Positions 1 to 5,980 of a DNA stretch of 5,980 nt are shown here, piece after piece. The position numbers and the translations under genes are program-made. The notes under the pieces are model-generated. The model was not told where the DNA came from, ran no database searches, and worked only from the letters and a program-made list of their open reading frames with translations. Origin of the DNA: Aquificota bacterium (GTDB lineage: Bacteria > Aquificota > Aquificia > Aquificales > Aquificaceae); the NCBI GenBank assembly GCA_024280065.1, contig JAJRQX010000187.1:1-5980 (forward strand). The letters run 5' to 3'. The number at the start of each line of letters is the position of its first letter. Position 1 is the first letter of the stretch.

Positions 1-78
1 AGGGCGGTCAAGGAAGCGATTGAGTGGGATCTGAAGTTCAAAGACAGGCCCAGATCACCTAAGTGTCCTCCCAAGTGA
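1..78 (+). CDS. 3' end of an unidentified + strand gene (partial)
   Basis: Frame 1 is open from the left edge to a TGA at 76-78, giving the last 25 residues of a protein that begins outside the window. The visible tail is strongly charged (RAVKEAIEWDLKFKDRPR, then SPKCPPK) and contains one cysteine close to the C-terminus. I cannot assign a family from so little sequence. Support for a real gene is that the charged, Lys/Glu-rich composition resembles the neighbouring proteins, that no - strand reading frame with a start codon is seen in this stretch, and that the stop lies exactly where guaA stops on the other strand, as expected for two convergent genes. An open frame of 25 codons can also occur by chance, so confidence is moderate. 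Confidence 0.5.
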   Translation, partial: RAVKEAIEWDLKFKDRPRSPKCPPK

Positions 79-1611
79 TCACTCCCACTCGATCGTGGAG
101 GGGGGCTTGGAGGATATGTCGTAGACTACCCTGTTTACTCCCTTCACCTCGTTCACTATCCTCCTCACGACGTGGTCCAGGAAGTCGTAAGGGAACCTGA
201 ACCAGTCCGCGGTCATACCGTCCGTGCTCTCCACAGCCCTCAGGGCTATGACCTTCTCGTAGGTCCTCACGTCCCCCATAACGCCGACGGTTCTTATGGG
301 GAGCAGGACAGCGAAGGCTTGCCAGACCCTGTCGTAATAACCGTTCTTCTTCAGTTCCTCAATGAATATGTGGTCCGCCCTCCTGAGGATCTCAAGGTCC
401 TCCTCCTTAACCTCACCTATGATCCTTATCGCCAAGCCAGGTCCGGGGAATGGATGCCTTTTAAGTATCTCCTCCGGAACGCCCAGGATCCTTCCTATCT
501 CCCTTACCTCGTCCTTGAAGAGGTCCCTGAAAGGTTCTATGAGCTCAAGGTTCATCTTCTCGGGGAGGCCTCCTACGTTGTGGTGGGTCTTTATCTTGGC
601 GGAGCCCTTTATACCTGCACTCTCAACCACGTCAGGATATAAGGTCCCCTGAAGCAGGAACCTTACACCCGGGATCTTCACCGCCTCCCTTTCAAAGACC
701 TCTATGAATGTGTTTCCTATTATCCTCCTCTTCTCCTCCGGGTCCTCAACCCCCTTTAGCCTTTTCAGGAACTCCCTGCCCGCGTCCACGACCCTGAGGC
801 GAAGGCCCAGGGACCTCAGGTTCCTCTCCACCTCCTCCCTCTCTCCGAGCCTAAGCAGTCCGTGGTCTATAAAGATGCAGTGGAGCTTATCTCCCACAGC
901 CCTGTGGACGAGAACGGAAGCTACCGTTGAATCCACACCTCCCGATAGGGCCGCTATCACACTTGAGTCTCCTACCCTCTCCCTTATCTCCTCTATCTTT
1001 TCCTGAACGAGATCCCCCATCTCCCAGTTTCTCTCCGCCCGACAGACCCTGAAGAGGAAGTTGGCTAAGATCTCCTTGCCGAAGGAGGTGTGGACCACCT
1101 CTGGGTGGAACTGGAGGCCGTAAAAGATACCGCTCTCATCTCTCACCACCGCGTGGGGGGAGTTTTCAGAGACCGCAACGGTTGTGAAACCCTCCGGAAG
1201 AACGGAGATCTTGTCCGCGTGGCTCATCCAGACGTCAAACTCCCTCGGTAGGCCTTCAAGGAGGGGGTCCTCCCTGAGGACCCTAAGCCTCGCCCTTCCG
1301 TATTCCTGTTTCTCCGCCCTCTCAACCTTACCACCCATCTGGTGGACAATAACCTGAAGGCCGTAGCATATGCCCAGTATGGGAACACCTAAGGTATATA
1401 TCCTCTTGTCGGGGAGGGGAGCCCCCTTCTGGTATACGGACGCTGGACCTCCCGAGAAGATCACCCCGAAGGGGTCCTTCTCCCTGATAACTTCAAAGGA
1501 CTCGTCCCAGTGGACTATCTCGCTGTAAACGCCCAGTTCCCTCACCCTCCTCGCTATGAGCTGGACATACTGAGAACCGAAGTTCACGACAAGAACGGGT
1601 CTTCTCCGCAT
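79..1611 (-). CDS. guaA: GMP synthase, glutamine-hydrolysing
   Basis: This cytosolic enzyme converts XMP, ATP and glutamine to GMP, AMP, PPi and glutamate, the last step of de novo GMP synthesis. All three parts are present in 510 residues, a normal bacterial length. The class I glutamine amidotransferase (about 5-190) has GICYGLQ with nucleophile Cys82 and the HPE motif with His169 and Glu171. The ATP pyrophosphatase (about 200-390) has the P-loop SGGVDS at 223-228, QGTLYPDV at 321-328 and [10 protein letters not shown] at 341-350. The C-terminal XMP-binding/dimerisation domain has [11 protein letters not shown] at 386-396 and the family-typical ending KPPSTIEWE. The ATG start puts the conserved FGSQY motif at 11-15, as in the family; residue 10 is Asn where E. 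coli GuaA has Asp. The ribosome-binding site is weak (an AGG about 16 bases upstream). It faces away from the small + strand gene and abuts a convergent gene at its 3' end. Confidence 0.98.
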   Translation of the reverse strand: MRRRPVLVVNFGSQYVQLIARRVRELGVYSEIVHWDESFEVIREKDPFGVIFSGGPASVYQKGAPLPDKRIYTLGVPILGICYGLQVIVHQMGGKVERAEKQEYGRARLRVLREDPLLEGLPREFDVWMSHADKISVLPEGFTTVAVSENSPHAVVRDESGIFYGLQFHPEVVHTSFGKEILANFLFRVCRAERNWEMGDLVQEKIEEIRERVGDSSVIAALSGGVDSTVASVLVHRAVGDKLHCIFIDHGLLRLGEREEVERNLRSLGLRLRVVDAGREFLKRLKGVEDPEEKRRIIGNTFIEVFEREAVKIPGVRFLLQGTLYPDVVESAGIKGSAKIKTHHNVGGLPEKMNLELIEPFRDLFKDEVREIGRILGVPEEILKRHPFPGPGLAIRIIGEVKEEDLEILRRADHIFIEELKKNGYYDRVWQAFAVLLPIRTVGVMGDVRTYEKVIALRAVESTDGMTADWFRFPYDFLDHVVRRIVNEVKGVNRVVYDISSKPPSTIEWE

Positions 1612-1674
1612 GACTTATATGATAACCTGCACCCGATCATACCGAGGCACGTGTTATACCCTATCTTGGTCCTC
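1612..1674. promoter_or_regulatory. Divergent intergenic region with candidate guaA promoter
   Basis: These 63 bases separate the guaA start codon from the ATG chosen for the small + strand gene, and are the only true spacer in the window. On the - strand there are two possible -10 hexamers, TATAAC (1658-1653) and TATGAT (1641-1636). The first has a 4/6 match to a -35 (TTCCCA, 1681-1676) at 17 bases, which would place the guaA transcript start near 1646. On the + strand TATGAT at 1618-1623 could serve the small gene, but no acceptable -35 lies upstream. A CACGTG palindrome sits at 1648-1653. These short matches are weak evidence; the main argument for promoters here is the divergent gene arrangement. 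Confidence 0.35.
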
Positions 1675-1902
1675 ATGGGAAACCTCTGTGACCTTGCGGT
1701 CAGGTTCGGTAGGTTTGTATCTGAGAGGGATGAGCTTCACGTTGATGAGATAGATGAGGAGACCGTTGAGAAGGTCCTTGAAGAGTTCGTGAGACAGGTC
1801 CTGAAAGGCAAAAAGCTTTCTGAGGAGGAGCTTGAGGAGGTCAGGATAGGTCTGGAGGAGGGTCTCATAGATGGGGCTACGGTCAACGAGATGGAGGGAT
1901 GA
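1675..1902 (+). CDS. Small acidic protein of unknown function
   Basis: I do not recognise a family. From ATG 1675 the product is 75 residues, with no signal peptide, no membrane segment and no cysteine pair. It starts with a short amphipathic stretch (MGNLCDLAVRFGRFV) followed by two very acidic, probably helical segments (DEIDEETVEKVLEEFV and LSEEELEEVRIGLEEGL) joined by a basic LKGKK linker, so a small helical protein is likely. It appears real because codon use (GAG, AGG, ATA) matches the neighbours, the opposite strand has no competing gene, and it fills the gap between guaA and rsmG. The start is uncertain: GTG 1651 has a GAGG only 3 bases upstream and would add 8 hydrophobic residues, TTG 1666 is also in frame, and ATG 1510 lies inside guaA and is unlikely. 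No good ribosome-binding site precedes ATG 1675. Its 3' end overlaps rsmG by 20 bases tail to tail. Confidence 0.72.
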   Translation: MGNLCDLAVRFGRFVSERDELHVDEIDEETVEKVLEEFVRQVLKGKKLSEEELEEVRIGLEEGLIDGATVNEMEG

Positions 1903-2509
1903 CCTCCCTATAGAGTATGGATGAGTCTATGCCCGTTAAATTTACCCTGTACACCCTGTATCCGAGCTTCCTTACGAGAGCCTCGTCTATCCTCCTTCCC
2001 TTCATGACGAATATGTATCTCTCAGAGAGCCTCTCAAGGAGAGGTGTTATATCCTCAAGATCACCCAATGCCCTTGCTACCACAATGTGAAAGGTCCTTC
2101 TCACACGCTCCGCTCTATCACAGAGGACCTCGTAGTCCTCCCCAAGCTTTACTTTGAGAAACTCAAGGAAGCTGCATTTCTTGGCTACTGACTCTATCAG
2201 GGTCAGCCTTACGTCCCCGAGGTAGATCTTCAGGGGAACGCCGGGAAAGCCAGCACCGCTTCCCACATCCGCGACGGTCCTGTTCCTCCAGTCAACGTTA
2301 AGCTCTTTAAAGCAAAGGGTAAGGGTTAGGGAGTCTACGAAGTGTCTGCGGACCAAAGTCTCGGGATCATCATCCCCCACAAGGTTGTGAACCCTATTCC
2401 ACCGCAGGATCTCCTGAAGGTACAGGGAGAACTTTTCAGCCTGCTGATCGCTTAAGGAGAAACCGTATTCCCTAAAGACGCCTTTTAGATCCGATGGACT
2501 TAAGAACAT
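1883..2509 (-). CDS. rsmG: 16S rRNA (guanine-527-N7)-methyltransferase RsmG
   Basis: RsmG (formerly GidB) uses S-adenosylmethionine to methylate N7 of G527 in the 530 loop of 16S rRNA. The 208-residue product matches the family's usual length. The helical N-terminus carries LRWNRVHNL and RRHFVDSL, and the class I methyltransferase fold follows with the family hallmark DVGSGAGFPG (about 81-90) for cofactor binding, LIESVAKKCSFL (about 105-116) and the VARALGDLE stretch (about 144-152). I chose ATG at 2509, since AAAGG lies 9 bases upstream. An in-frame TTG at 2518 would add three residues but has that AAAGG directly against it. The gene begins inside the end of pyrF (38-base overlap, different frame) and is last in the - strand string. 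It is not beside mnmG (gidA), its neighbour in many other bacteria. Confidence 0.95.
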   Translation of the reverse strand: MFLSPSDLKGVFREYGFSLSDQQAEKFSLYLQEILRWNRVHNLVGDDDPETLVRRHFVDSLTLTLCFKELNVDWRNRTVADVGSGAGFPGVPLKIYLGDVRLTLIESVAKKCSFLEFLKVKLGEDYEVLCDRAERVRRTFHIVVARALGDLEDITPLLERLSERYIFVMKGRRIDEALVRKLGYRVYRVNLTGIDSSILYREVIPPSR

Positions 2510-3152
2510 ACCTGACAACCTTTAACGGATCCCTGCTGCTGTAGATCTCCCTTCCCATGACGATCATGTCAGCCCCGAGCTCCGCCGCCTCCTCAGGAGT
2601 TGAGACCCTTCTCTGGTCTCCCGGGTGTGCGGAAACCCTCACCCCTGGAACAACTGTGAACAGACCTGTTGCCTTCTTTACCTCGTAAACCTCTCCGGCT
2701 GAGCAGACTACACCCTTCAGACCTATCTCCTTCGCCGTCTTTGCAAGATGGAGGACCATCTCCCTAATGGATTTAAACCCGGACCTCAGGTAAGAGAGAT
2801 ACCCCTCATCGTGGCTAGTCAGGAGGGTAACGCCTATAAGCTTCACCCTCGTAGCTCTCCTTACCGCCTCCTCCATGGCCTCATGACCGACAAGGGTGTG
2901 TATGGTGAGGTAATCTACTCCCATATCTTCGGCTACGGAAACGGCTCCCCCAACCGTGTTGGGTATGTCGTGGAGTTTGAGGTCAAGGAACACCTCTCTG
3001 CCCGCCTCCTTTATCCCGTTGATGATACCGGGACCTCCCCTTAGGAACAGAACGGGACCAACCTTGAACACAACGGGCTCGGAGGAGAGCAGGTCCACGA
3101 AGTAGAGGGCCTTCTCTGGATCCACGTCAAGGGCTACGCAGAGCTTGGCCAT
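2472..3152 (-). CDS. pyrF: Orotidine 5'-phosphate decarboxylase
   Basis: This TIM-barrel enzyme decarboxylates OMP to UMP, the last step of de novo pyrimidine synthesis. The 226-residue product has the expected motifs in order: substrate-contacting ALDV with Asp9, the barrel lysine Lys30 in FKVG, the catalytic signature FLDLKLHDIPNTV (Asp57, Lys59, Asp62), VVPGVR at 167-172, and the phosphate-binding end of the barrel with MGREI (Gly200, Arg201). Length and motif spacing fit the bacterial group I enzyme. The ATG start lies 7 bases after the exonuclease stop and no Shine-Dalgarno is visible in TATTCCC, so translation probably depends on ribosomes leaving the upstream gene. The last 12 or so residues, ending in the basic tail GSKRRL, are encoded in the overlap with rsmG and may be a lineage-specific extension. 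Confidence 0.97.
   Translation of the reverse strand: MAKLCVALDVDPEKALYFVDLLSSEPVVFKVGPVLFLRGGPGIINGIKEAGREVFLDLKLHDIPNTVGGAVSVAEDMGVDYLTIHTLVGHEAMEEAVRRATRVKLIGVTLLTSHDEGYLSYLRSGFKSIREMVLHLAKTAKEIGLKGVVCSAGEVYEVKKATGLFTVVPGVRVSAHPGDQRRVSTPEEAAELGADMIVMGREIYSSRDPLKVVRYVLKSIGSKRRL
2519..2523 (-). promoter_or_regulatory. Ribosome-binding site deciding the rsmG start
   Basis: On the - strand AAAGG is followed by 9 bases and then ATG at 2509. The same AAAGG leaves no spacing before the alternative TTG at 2518, which favours the ATG. The site lies within the last codons of pyrF, so ribosomes finishing pyrF would pass over it, consistent with translational coupling. Confidence 0.5.
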
Positions 3153-3159
3153 GGGAATA

Positions 3160-3798
3160 TTAAATCACAAGAGGGAGAACCTTCAGGGGTTCCCTCCTTA
3201 TAGGAGCTATGAGCTTTAAAAATATCAGGGCGGTTATGTAGGCGTCGTCTATGGCGGAGTGGACTCCCGTAACGGGAACTCCCAGAGCCTTGGCCACCTC
3301 CTCAAGGGAGGCGACCTGTCCACCCATTCTCCTCCATAGGGAGAGAACATCCAGCCTGTAGAAGGGAAAGGGTATGTGGTATATACGTGTTATGTGGCGT
3401 TCCAGAAACTTCCTGTCAAACTCAACGTTGAAACCCACCACAACGGTCCCAGTGATGTACTCCATCAGGTCACCGATAACCTTCTCAGGTGAATCCCCGA
3501 ACCTGGATATCTCCTCCGGAGTTATCCCGTGGACCTCTATCGCCTCCCTCCTTATGTTCCCCACCCTCACGAACCTGTGGAAGGAGGTGGAAAGGTCAAG
3601 GGAGAGACCCTCCAAGACCTTCACAGCCCCTACAGACACCAGGGTATCCCTTCTGGCATTTAGTCCCGTCGTCTCCGTGTCAAGGACAGTGAACCTCACC
3701 GACTCAATGGGTGAGTCCAGGGGGGGCTTCCTGTAAAACCTCCTCCAGGCGTCCCTTTTACCGAATCTGATCCTCAGGTAGATCTCCCTCAGGTTCAT
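3160..3798 (-). CDS. DEDDh (DnaQ-family) 3'-5' exonuclease
   Basis: This is a two-metal 3'-5' exonuclease of the DnaQ/RNase T superfamily. All acidic and histidine ligands are present: ExoI DTETTG with Asp40 and Glu42, ExoII VGFNVEFD with Asp128, and ExoIII in the HxAxxDA form, HSAIDDA, with His180 and Asp185. About 35 residues precede the catalytic domain and are basic and aromatic (RFGKRDAWRRFYRKPP), as I recall for homologues encoded beside DUF294 proteins. There is no polymerase domain and no obvious Pol III alpha-binding tail, so calling it the replicative epsilon subunit would be unsafe; it is also unlike oligoribonuclease in its N-terminal extension. Its ATG overlaps the stop of the DUF294 gene as ATGA, implying coupled translation. 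Whether it acts on DNA, RNA or a small nucleotide is unknown. Confidence 0.9.
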   Translation of the reverse strand: MNLREIYLRIRFGKRDAWRRFYRKPPLDSPIESVRFTVLDTETTGLNARRDTLVSVGAVKVLEGLSLDLSTSFHRFVRVGNIRREAIEVHGITPEEISRFGDSPEKVIGDLMEYITGTVVVGFNVEFDRKFLERHITRIYHIPFPFYRLDVLSLWRRMGGQVASLEEVAKALGVPVTGVHSAIDDAYITALIFLKLIAPIRREPLKVLPLVI

Positions 3799-5645
3799 CT
3801 CGGCAGGAAACCCGTAAACCTCCTGTCTATGAAGGCTTGGAACTCAGCAACTATCTTAAGTGAGTCCTTCAGGAGGTCCCTCTCCAGTTTGCCGAGTCTC
3901 TCGGGGTTCACATTGTTGTCCGGCTCCCTCCCCTCCTCAAGCTTCTCTATCTGGGTCTTCAGCCTCAAAGTTTGAAGGAATGTGTAAGCCTCTCTGAGGT
4001 CCTCCCCGAGGTCGAAGGGAAGGTCTCCCGATCCTACCAGCTTCTCTATCCTGTCCAGCGTGGAAGTGTCGGGGATCTTACTCCTTAAGGCTAAAGCCCT
4101 TACGCCCTGCGTTACAGGGAATATACCACTCCTCTTTATATCAAAACCCCCCTTTATCCTCCCCATGAAGCTTATCGGGGGTTTCACCCTTATGGAGTCA
4201 AGGAGCATGTAGGCTACGAACAGGTCGTTCCTGTCTATCAGTTTGAATATGTAGTTCCTCAGCTCCTCCACGATGTCCGCACTCCCGAAGGCGTTCCTGA
4301 AGTCAAAGAATATACCAACCCTCAGGGTGTGCTGGGGGTCGGGGTTGGACAGCCACCCCTTTATCGTTTCCCTCCAGGACACTATACCCTTTCTCCAGTC
4401 GGGGTTCCTTACCATAACGTTCCCGGGGCAGGGGGGAAAGCCCACGTCTGTAAGTATCCGTGAGAGGATCTCCCCGAACCTGGTGAAGTAGTCCTCCACG
4501 TCCCTCTCAAGGGTGGGGTAGGTGTCATCGTAGATGAGGGCGTTGTCCTGGTCTGTCTTTAAGGTCTGTTCGCGTCTTCCCTCGCTTCCTAAGACCATAA
4601 GGCTGAAAGAAACCGGAGGCTCCAGGCCTATCTCTCTTATGGTGAGAAGCACCGCCCTCGCCATTATCTTGTCGCTGAGCTCAGATATGAGCCTGCTTAT
4701 GTATGTGACCTTAAGACCTTGAAGAAACAGGTTCTTGACGAGATCGGTGGTGAGGGAGTATATGTGTCTTAGGTCCTCAACTGTACTCGCCTTCTCTATC
4801 TCCTTGATCAGAATAAGCAGGTTCTTGCTCTCGTAGGCTATTATGTCCTTGTCCTCTATGACACCCACGATCCTTCCCTCCCTCATTACCCCTATTCTCC
4901 TTATGTTCCTCTCTGCCATGGTTAGGATCGCCTCAAAGATGAAGCTTTCCTCATCAACGCACACCACCGGATAGGTGGCAACCTCTCCGATAGGCGTTAC
5001 CTTGGGATCCCTTCCTTGGGCGATCACCCTCTTTATGATGTCCCTTTCGGTGACTATACCCACATCCTTTCCGAGGACGAAGACACAGGATAGGTTTCTC
5101 TCCCTCATGACCTTAGCGGCCTCAAAGACAGTGGTGCTTCCTTTCAGGAAGGGAACATCCCTTACCTTCAGGTCCTTGACCCTAAGGGTTAAAAACCTCT
5201 CAAGGGAACTCTGTTCTTCGGAAGGTATCTTTATGAGCCTGATAGTGTTGCTCAGTTTCTTAGCGAGGCTCTTTGCGAAGAAGAGTTCAAACTCCTCATA
5301 CTTCTCTATAAGCTTTAAGAAAACATCTTTGGGTATAAGGTAGAGTATGGTGTCCTGAACCGCCTTAGCGGTTGAGGTAGGAGGGTCTCCGCTTAGGAGC
5401 GACGGGTATCCGAATACGTCACCTTCATGGAGGAAATCTATCTCCTTTCCGTCCACATATAGGGCGATAGCACCTTTACGGACTACGTATAGGTATTCAA
5501 GGGGTTTTGACCCCTCCGTGAATACGGTCTCTCCCCCCGGGTAGTATCTGACTACGATGTGATAAGAGAGGGCCCCCAGGGTCTCCCCCGGGAGCACCGA
5601 AAAGGGATAGTGTTCTTTAAGGAAGCTCTCAACATCTCTGATCAT
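3795..5645 (-). CDS. cNMP-like/CBS-CBS/DUF294 nucleotidyltransferase
   Basis: A 616-residue cytosolic signalling-type protein, complete for its family. Domains in order: a cyclic-nucleotide-binding-like beta barrel (about 12-130), two CBS repeats (about 160-215 and 220-275), a helical linker (about 276-340), a DUF294 GlnD-like nucleotidyltransferase core (about 345-450) and a helical C-terminal domain (about 455-610). The core has LGSEGRREQ (351-360) and TDQDNAL (364-370), giving the GS...D-x-D signature with Asp365 and Asp367, and later FFDFRNAFG (446-454). CBS pairs usually bind adenine nucleotides. The barrel's phosphate cassette (GDVFGYPSLLSGDPPTSTA, 75-93) lacks the usual PR-A-T arginine, so classical cAMP binding is doubtful. 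ATG 5645 overlaps the symporter stop (ATGA), with GAGG just one base upstream. By position it most likely regulates the symporter. Its substrate and modified target are unknown. Confidence 0.93.
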   Translation of the reverse strand: MIRDVESFLKEHYPFSVLPGETLGALSYHIVVRYYPGGETVFTEGSKPLEYLYVVRKGAIALYVDGKEIDFLHEGDVFGYPSLLSGDPPTSTAKAVQDTILYLIPKDVFLKLIEKYEEFELFFAKSLAKKLSNTIRLIKIPSEEQSSLERFLTLRVKDLKVRDVPFLKGSTTVFEAAKVMRERNLSCVFVLGKDVGIVTERDIIKRVIAQGRDPKVTPIGEVATYPVVCVDEESFIFEAILTMAERNIRRIGVMREGRIVGVIEDKDIIAYESKNLLILIKEIEKASTVEDLRHIYSLTTDLVKNLFLQGLKVTYISRLISELSDKIMARAVLLTIREIGLEPPVSFSLMVLGSEGRREQTLKTDQDNALIYDDTYPTLERDVEDYFTRFGEILSRILTDVGFPPCPGNVMVRNPDWRKGIVSWRETIKGWLSNPDPQHTLRVGIFFDFRNAFGSADIVEELRNYIFKLIDRNDLFVAYMLLDSIRVKPPISFMGRIKGGFDIKRSGIFPVTQGVRALALRSKIPDTSTLDRIEKLVGSGDLPFDLGEDLREAYTFLQTLRLKTQIEKLEEGREPDNNVNPERLGKLERDLLKDSLKIVAEFQAFIDRRFTGFLPR

Positions 5646-5980
5646 ACCTCATGTATCTTCTTGGGGTATCTTAGGTCCTCAACCATCTTCTGGATCCTCT
5701 CGGAGGGCGGTGGTGTTGCTAGGGTGACAGCTACGGTCACTACCAGGTTGGCTATGAGTCCGAAGAGACCAGAAGCTGTGTGCTGTATGCCGAGTATGGA
5801 GAAACCGTGTACCTTATTCAGGTATATGTAGGCGACCGTTACCAACAGTCCCACGACAAGACCTGCTACAGCTCCCTGCTTGTTGAGCCTCTTCCAGAAC
5901 ACACCCAGAACAAGAGCAGGGAAGAAAGACGCCGTCGCCAGAGAGAAGGCCCACGCAACTATCTGGACTATGAAGGCTAT
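5642..5980 (-). CDS. Sodium:solute symporter, C-terminal part (VC_2705-like; partial)
   Basis: The frame is open to the right edge, so the 5' end lies outside the window; 112 C-terminal residues are visible. They contain three hydrophobic spans (about 1-27, 37-54 and 68-88) and a soluble, charged tail. FFPALVLGVFWKRLNKQGAV resembles the matching segment of the acetate permease ActP and other SSSF carriers. The ending ATPPPSERIQKMVEDLR closely resembles, from memory, the tail of the VC_2705 subfamily, the large subunit that normally pairs with a small DUF4212 protein. It should be an inner-membrane cation-coupled uptake carrier for a small organic acid, but the substrate cannot be read from this fragment. 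A GTG at 5902 is internal, because conserved residues continue upstream of it in frame. The stop overlaps the start of the DUF294 gene by 4 bases. Confidence 0.9.
   Translation of the reverse strand: MAFIVQIVAWAFSLATASFFPALVLGVFWKRLNKQGAVAGLVVGLLVTVAYIYLNKVHGFSILGIQHTASGLFGLIANLVVTVAVTLATPPPSERIQKMVEDLRYPKKIHEV

Noticed and set aside
28..56. Inverted repeat GATCTG/CAGATC as a guaA terminator
   Set aside because: Only a 6-base stem with a 17-base loop, no following T-run on the relevant strand, and it lies within the + strand coding frame.
172..1006. Three + strand open frames within guaA (156, 96 and 100 residues)
   Set aside because: They lie wholly antisense to a complete, motif-perfect guaA and have Pro/Ser/Leu-rich compositions typical of frames opposite a GC-balanced gene.
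1510..1674. Upstream part of the long + strand frame that begins inside guaA
   Set aside because: Its first 102 bases are antisense to the conserved guaA N-terminus and no ribosome-binding site is seen near ATG 1510. A start at 1651-1675 is more plausible.
2748..3044. 98-residue + strand frame within pyrF
   Set aside because: Antisense shadow of the conserved pyrF core including the DLKLHD signature; no recognisable motifs.
3374..3736. Two + strand frames within the exonuclease gene
   Set aside because: Antisense to the exonuclease catalytic domain; low-complexity Ser/Pro/Arg composition and no homology I can recognise.
4273..5343. Three short + strand frames within the DUF294 gene
   Set aside because: Shadows opposite the continuous, well-conserved 616-codon gene.
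5559..5831. 90-residue + strand frame across the symporter/DUF294 junction
   Set aside because: Antisense to two overlapping, recognisable genes and without family features.
5642..5902. A stand-alone 86-residue membrane protein starting at GTG 5902
   Set aside because: The frame stays open to the window edge and the upstream residues (ATASFFPALVLG) belong to the conserved symporter segment, so this is the 3' end of a larger gene.

Overview
The window is gene-dense bacterial chromosome with almost no spacer DNA. Codon and residue use (many AGG/AGA arginines, ATA isoleucines and GAG glutamates; Glu/Lys/Arg/Val-rich, compact proteins) suggests a thermophile. My best guess is a member or relative of the Aquificota. 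That is inferred from style, not from a marker gene, so the lineage is tentative.

Layout, left to right. Bases 1-78 hold the last 25 codons of a + strand gene whose stop abuts the stop of guaA. guaA (79-1611, - strand) is a complete glutamine-hydrolysing GMP synthase. A 63-base divergent spacer follows, then a small acidic + strand gene of unknown function (about 1675-1902). The rest (1883-5980) is a tight - strand gene string, transcribed right to left: the 3' end of a VC_2705-type sodium:solute symporter, a 616-residue cNMP-binding-like/CBS-CBS/DUF294 nucleotidyltransferase, a DEDDh (DnaQ-type) 3'-5' exonuclease, pyrF and rsmG. Its junctions are ATGA overlaps, a 7-base gap and a 38-base overlap, so co-transcription and translational coupling are likely. 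The small + gene and rsmG overlap tail to tail by 20 bases.

How the genes fit together. The symporter, DUF294 protein and exonuclease form a set that I recall occurring together in many bacteria, often near acetate-uptake genes. The DUF294 protein has the build of a signal-responsive nucleotidyltransferase (two sensory modules ahead of a GlnD-like catalytic core) and is the natural candidate regulator of the transporter. The exonuclease beside it raises the untested idea of a write/erase pair acting on a nucleotide or nucleotidylated target. pyrF (last step of UMP synthesis), rsmG (16S rRNA m7G527 methylation) and guaA (GMP synthesis) are housekeeping genes. No RNA genes, mobile elements, CRISPR arrays or convincing terminators were seen, and no gene-free stretch exceeds 63 bases.
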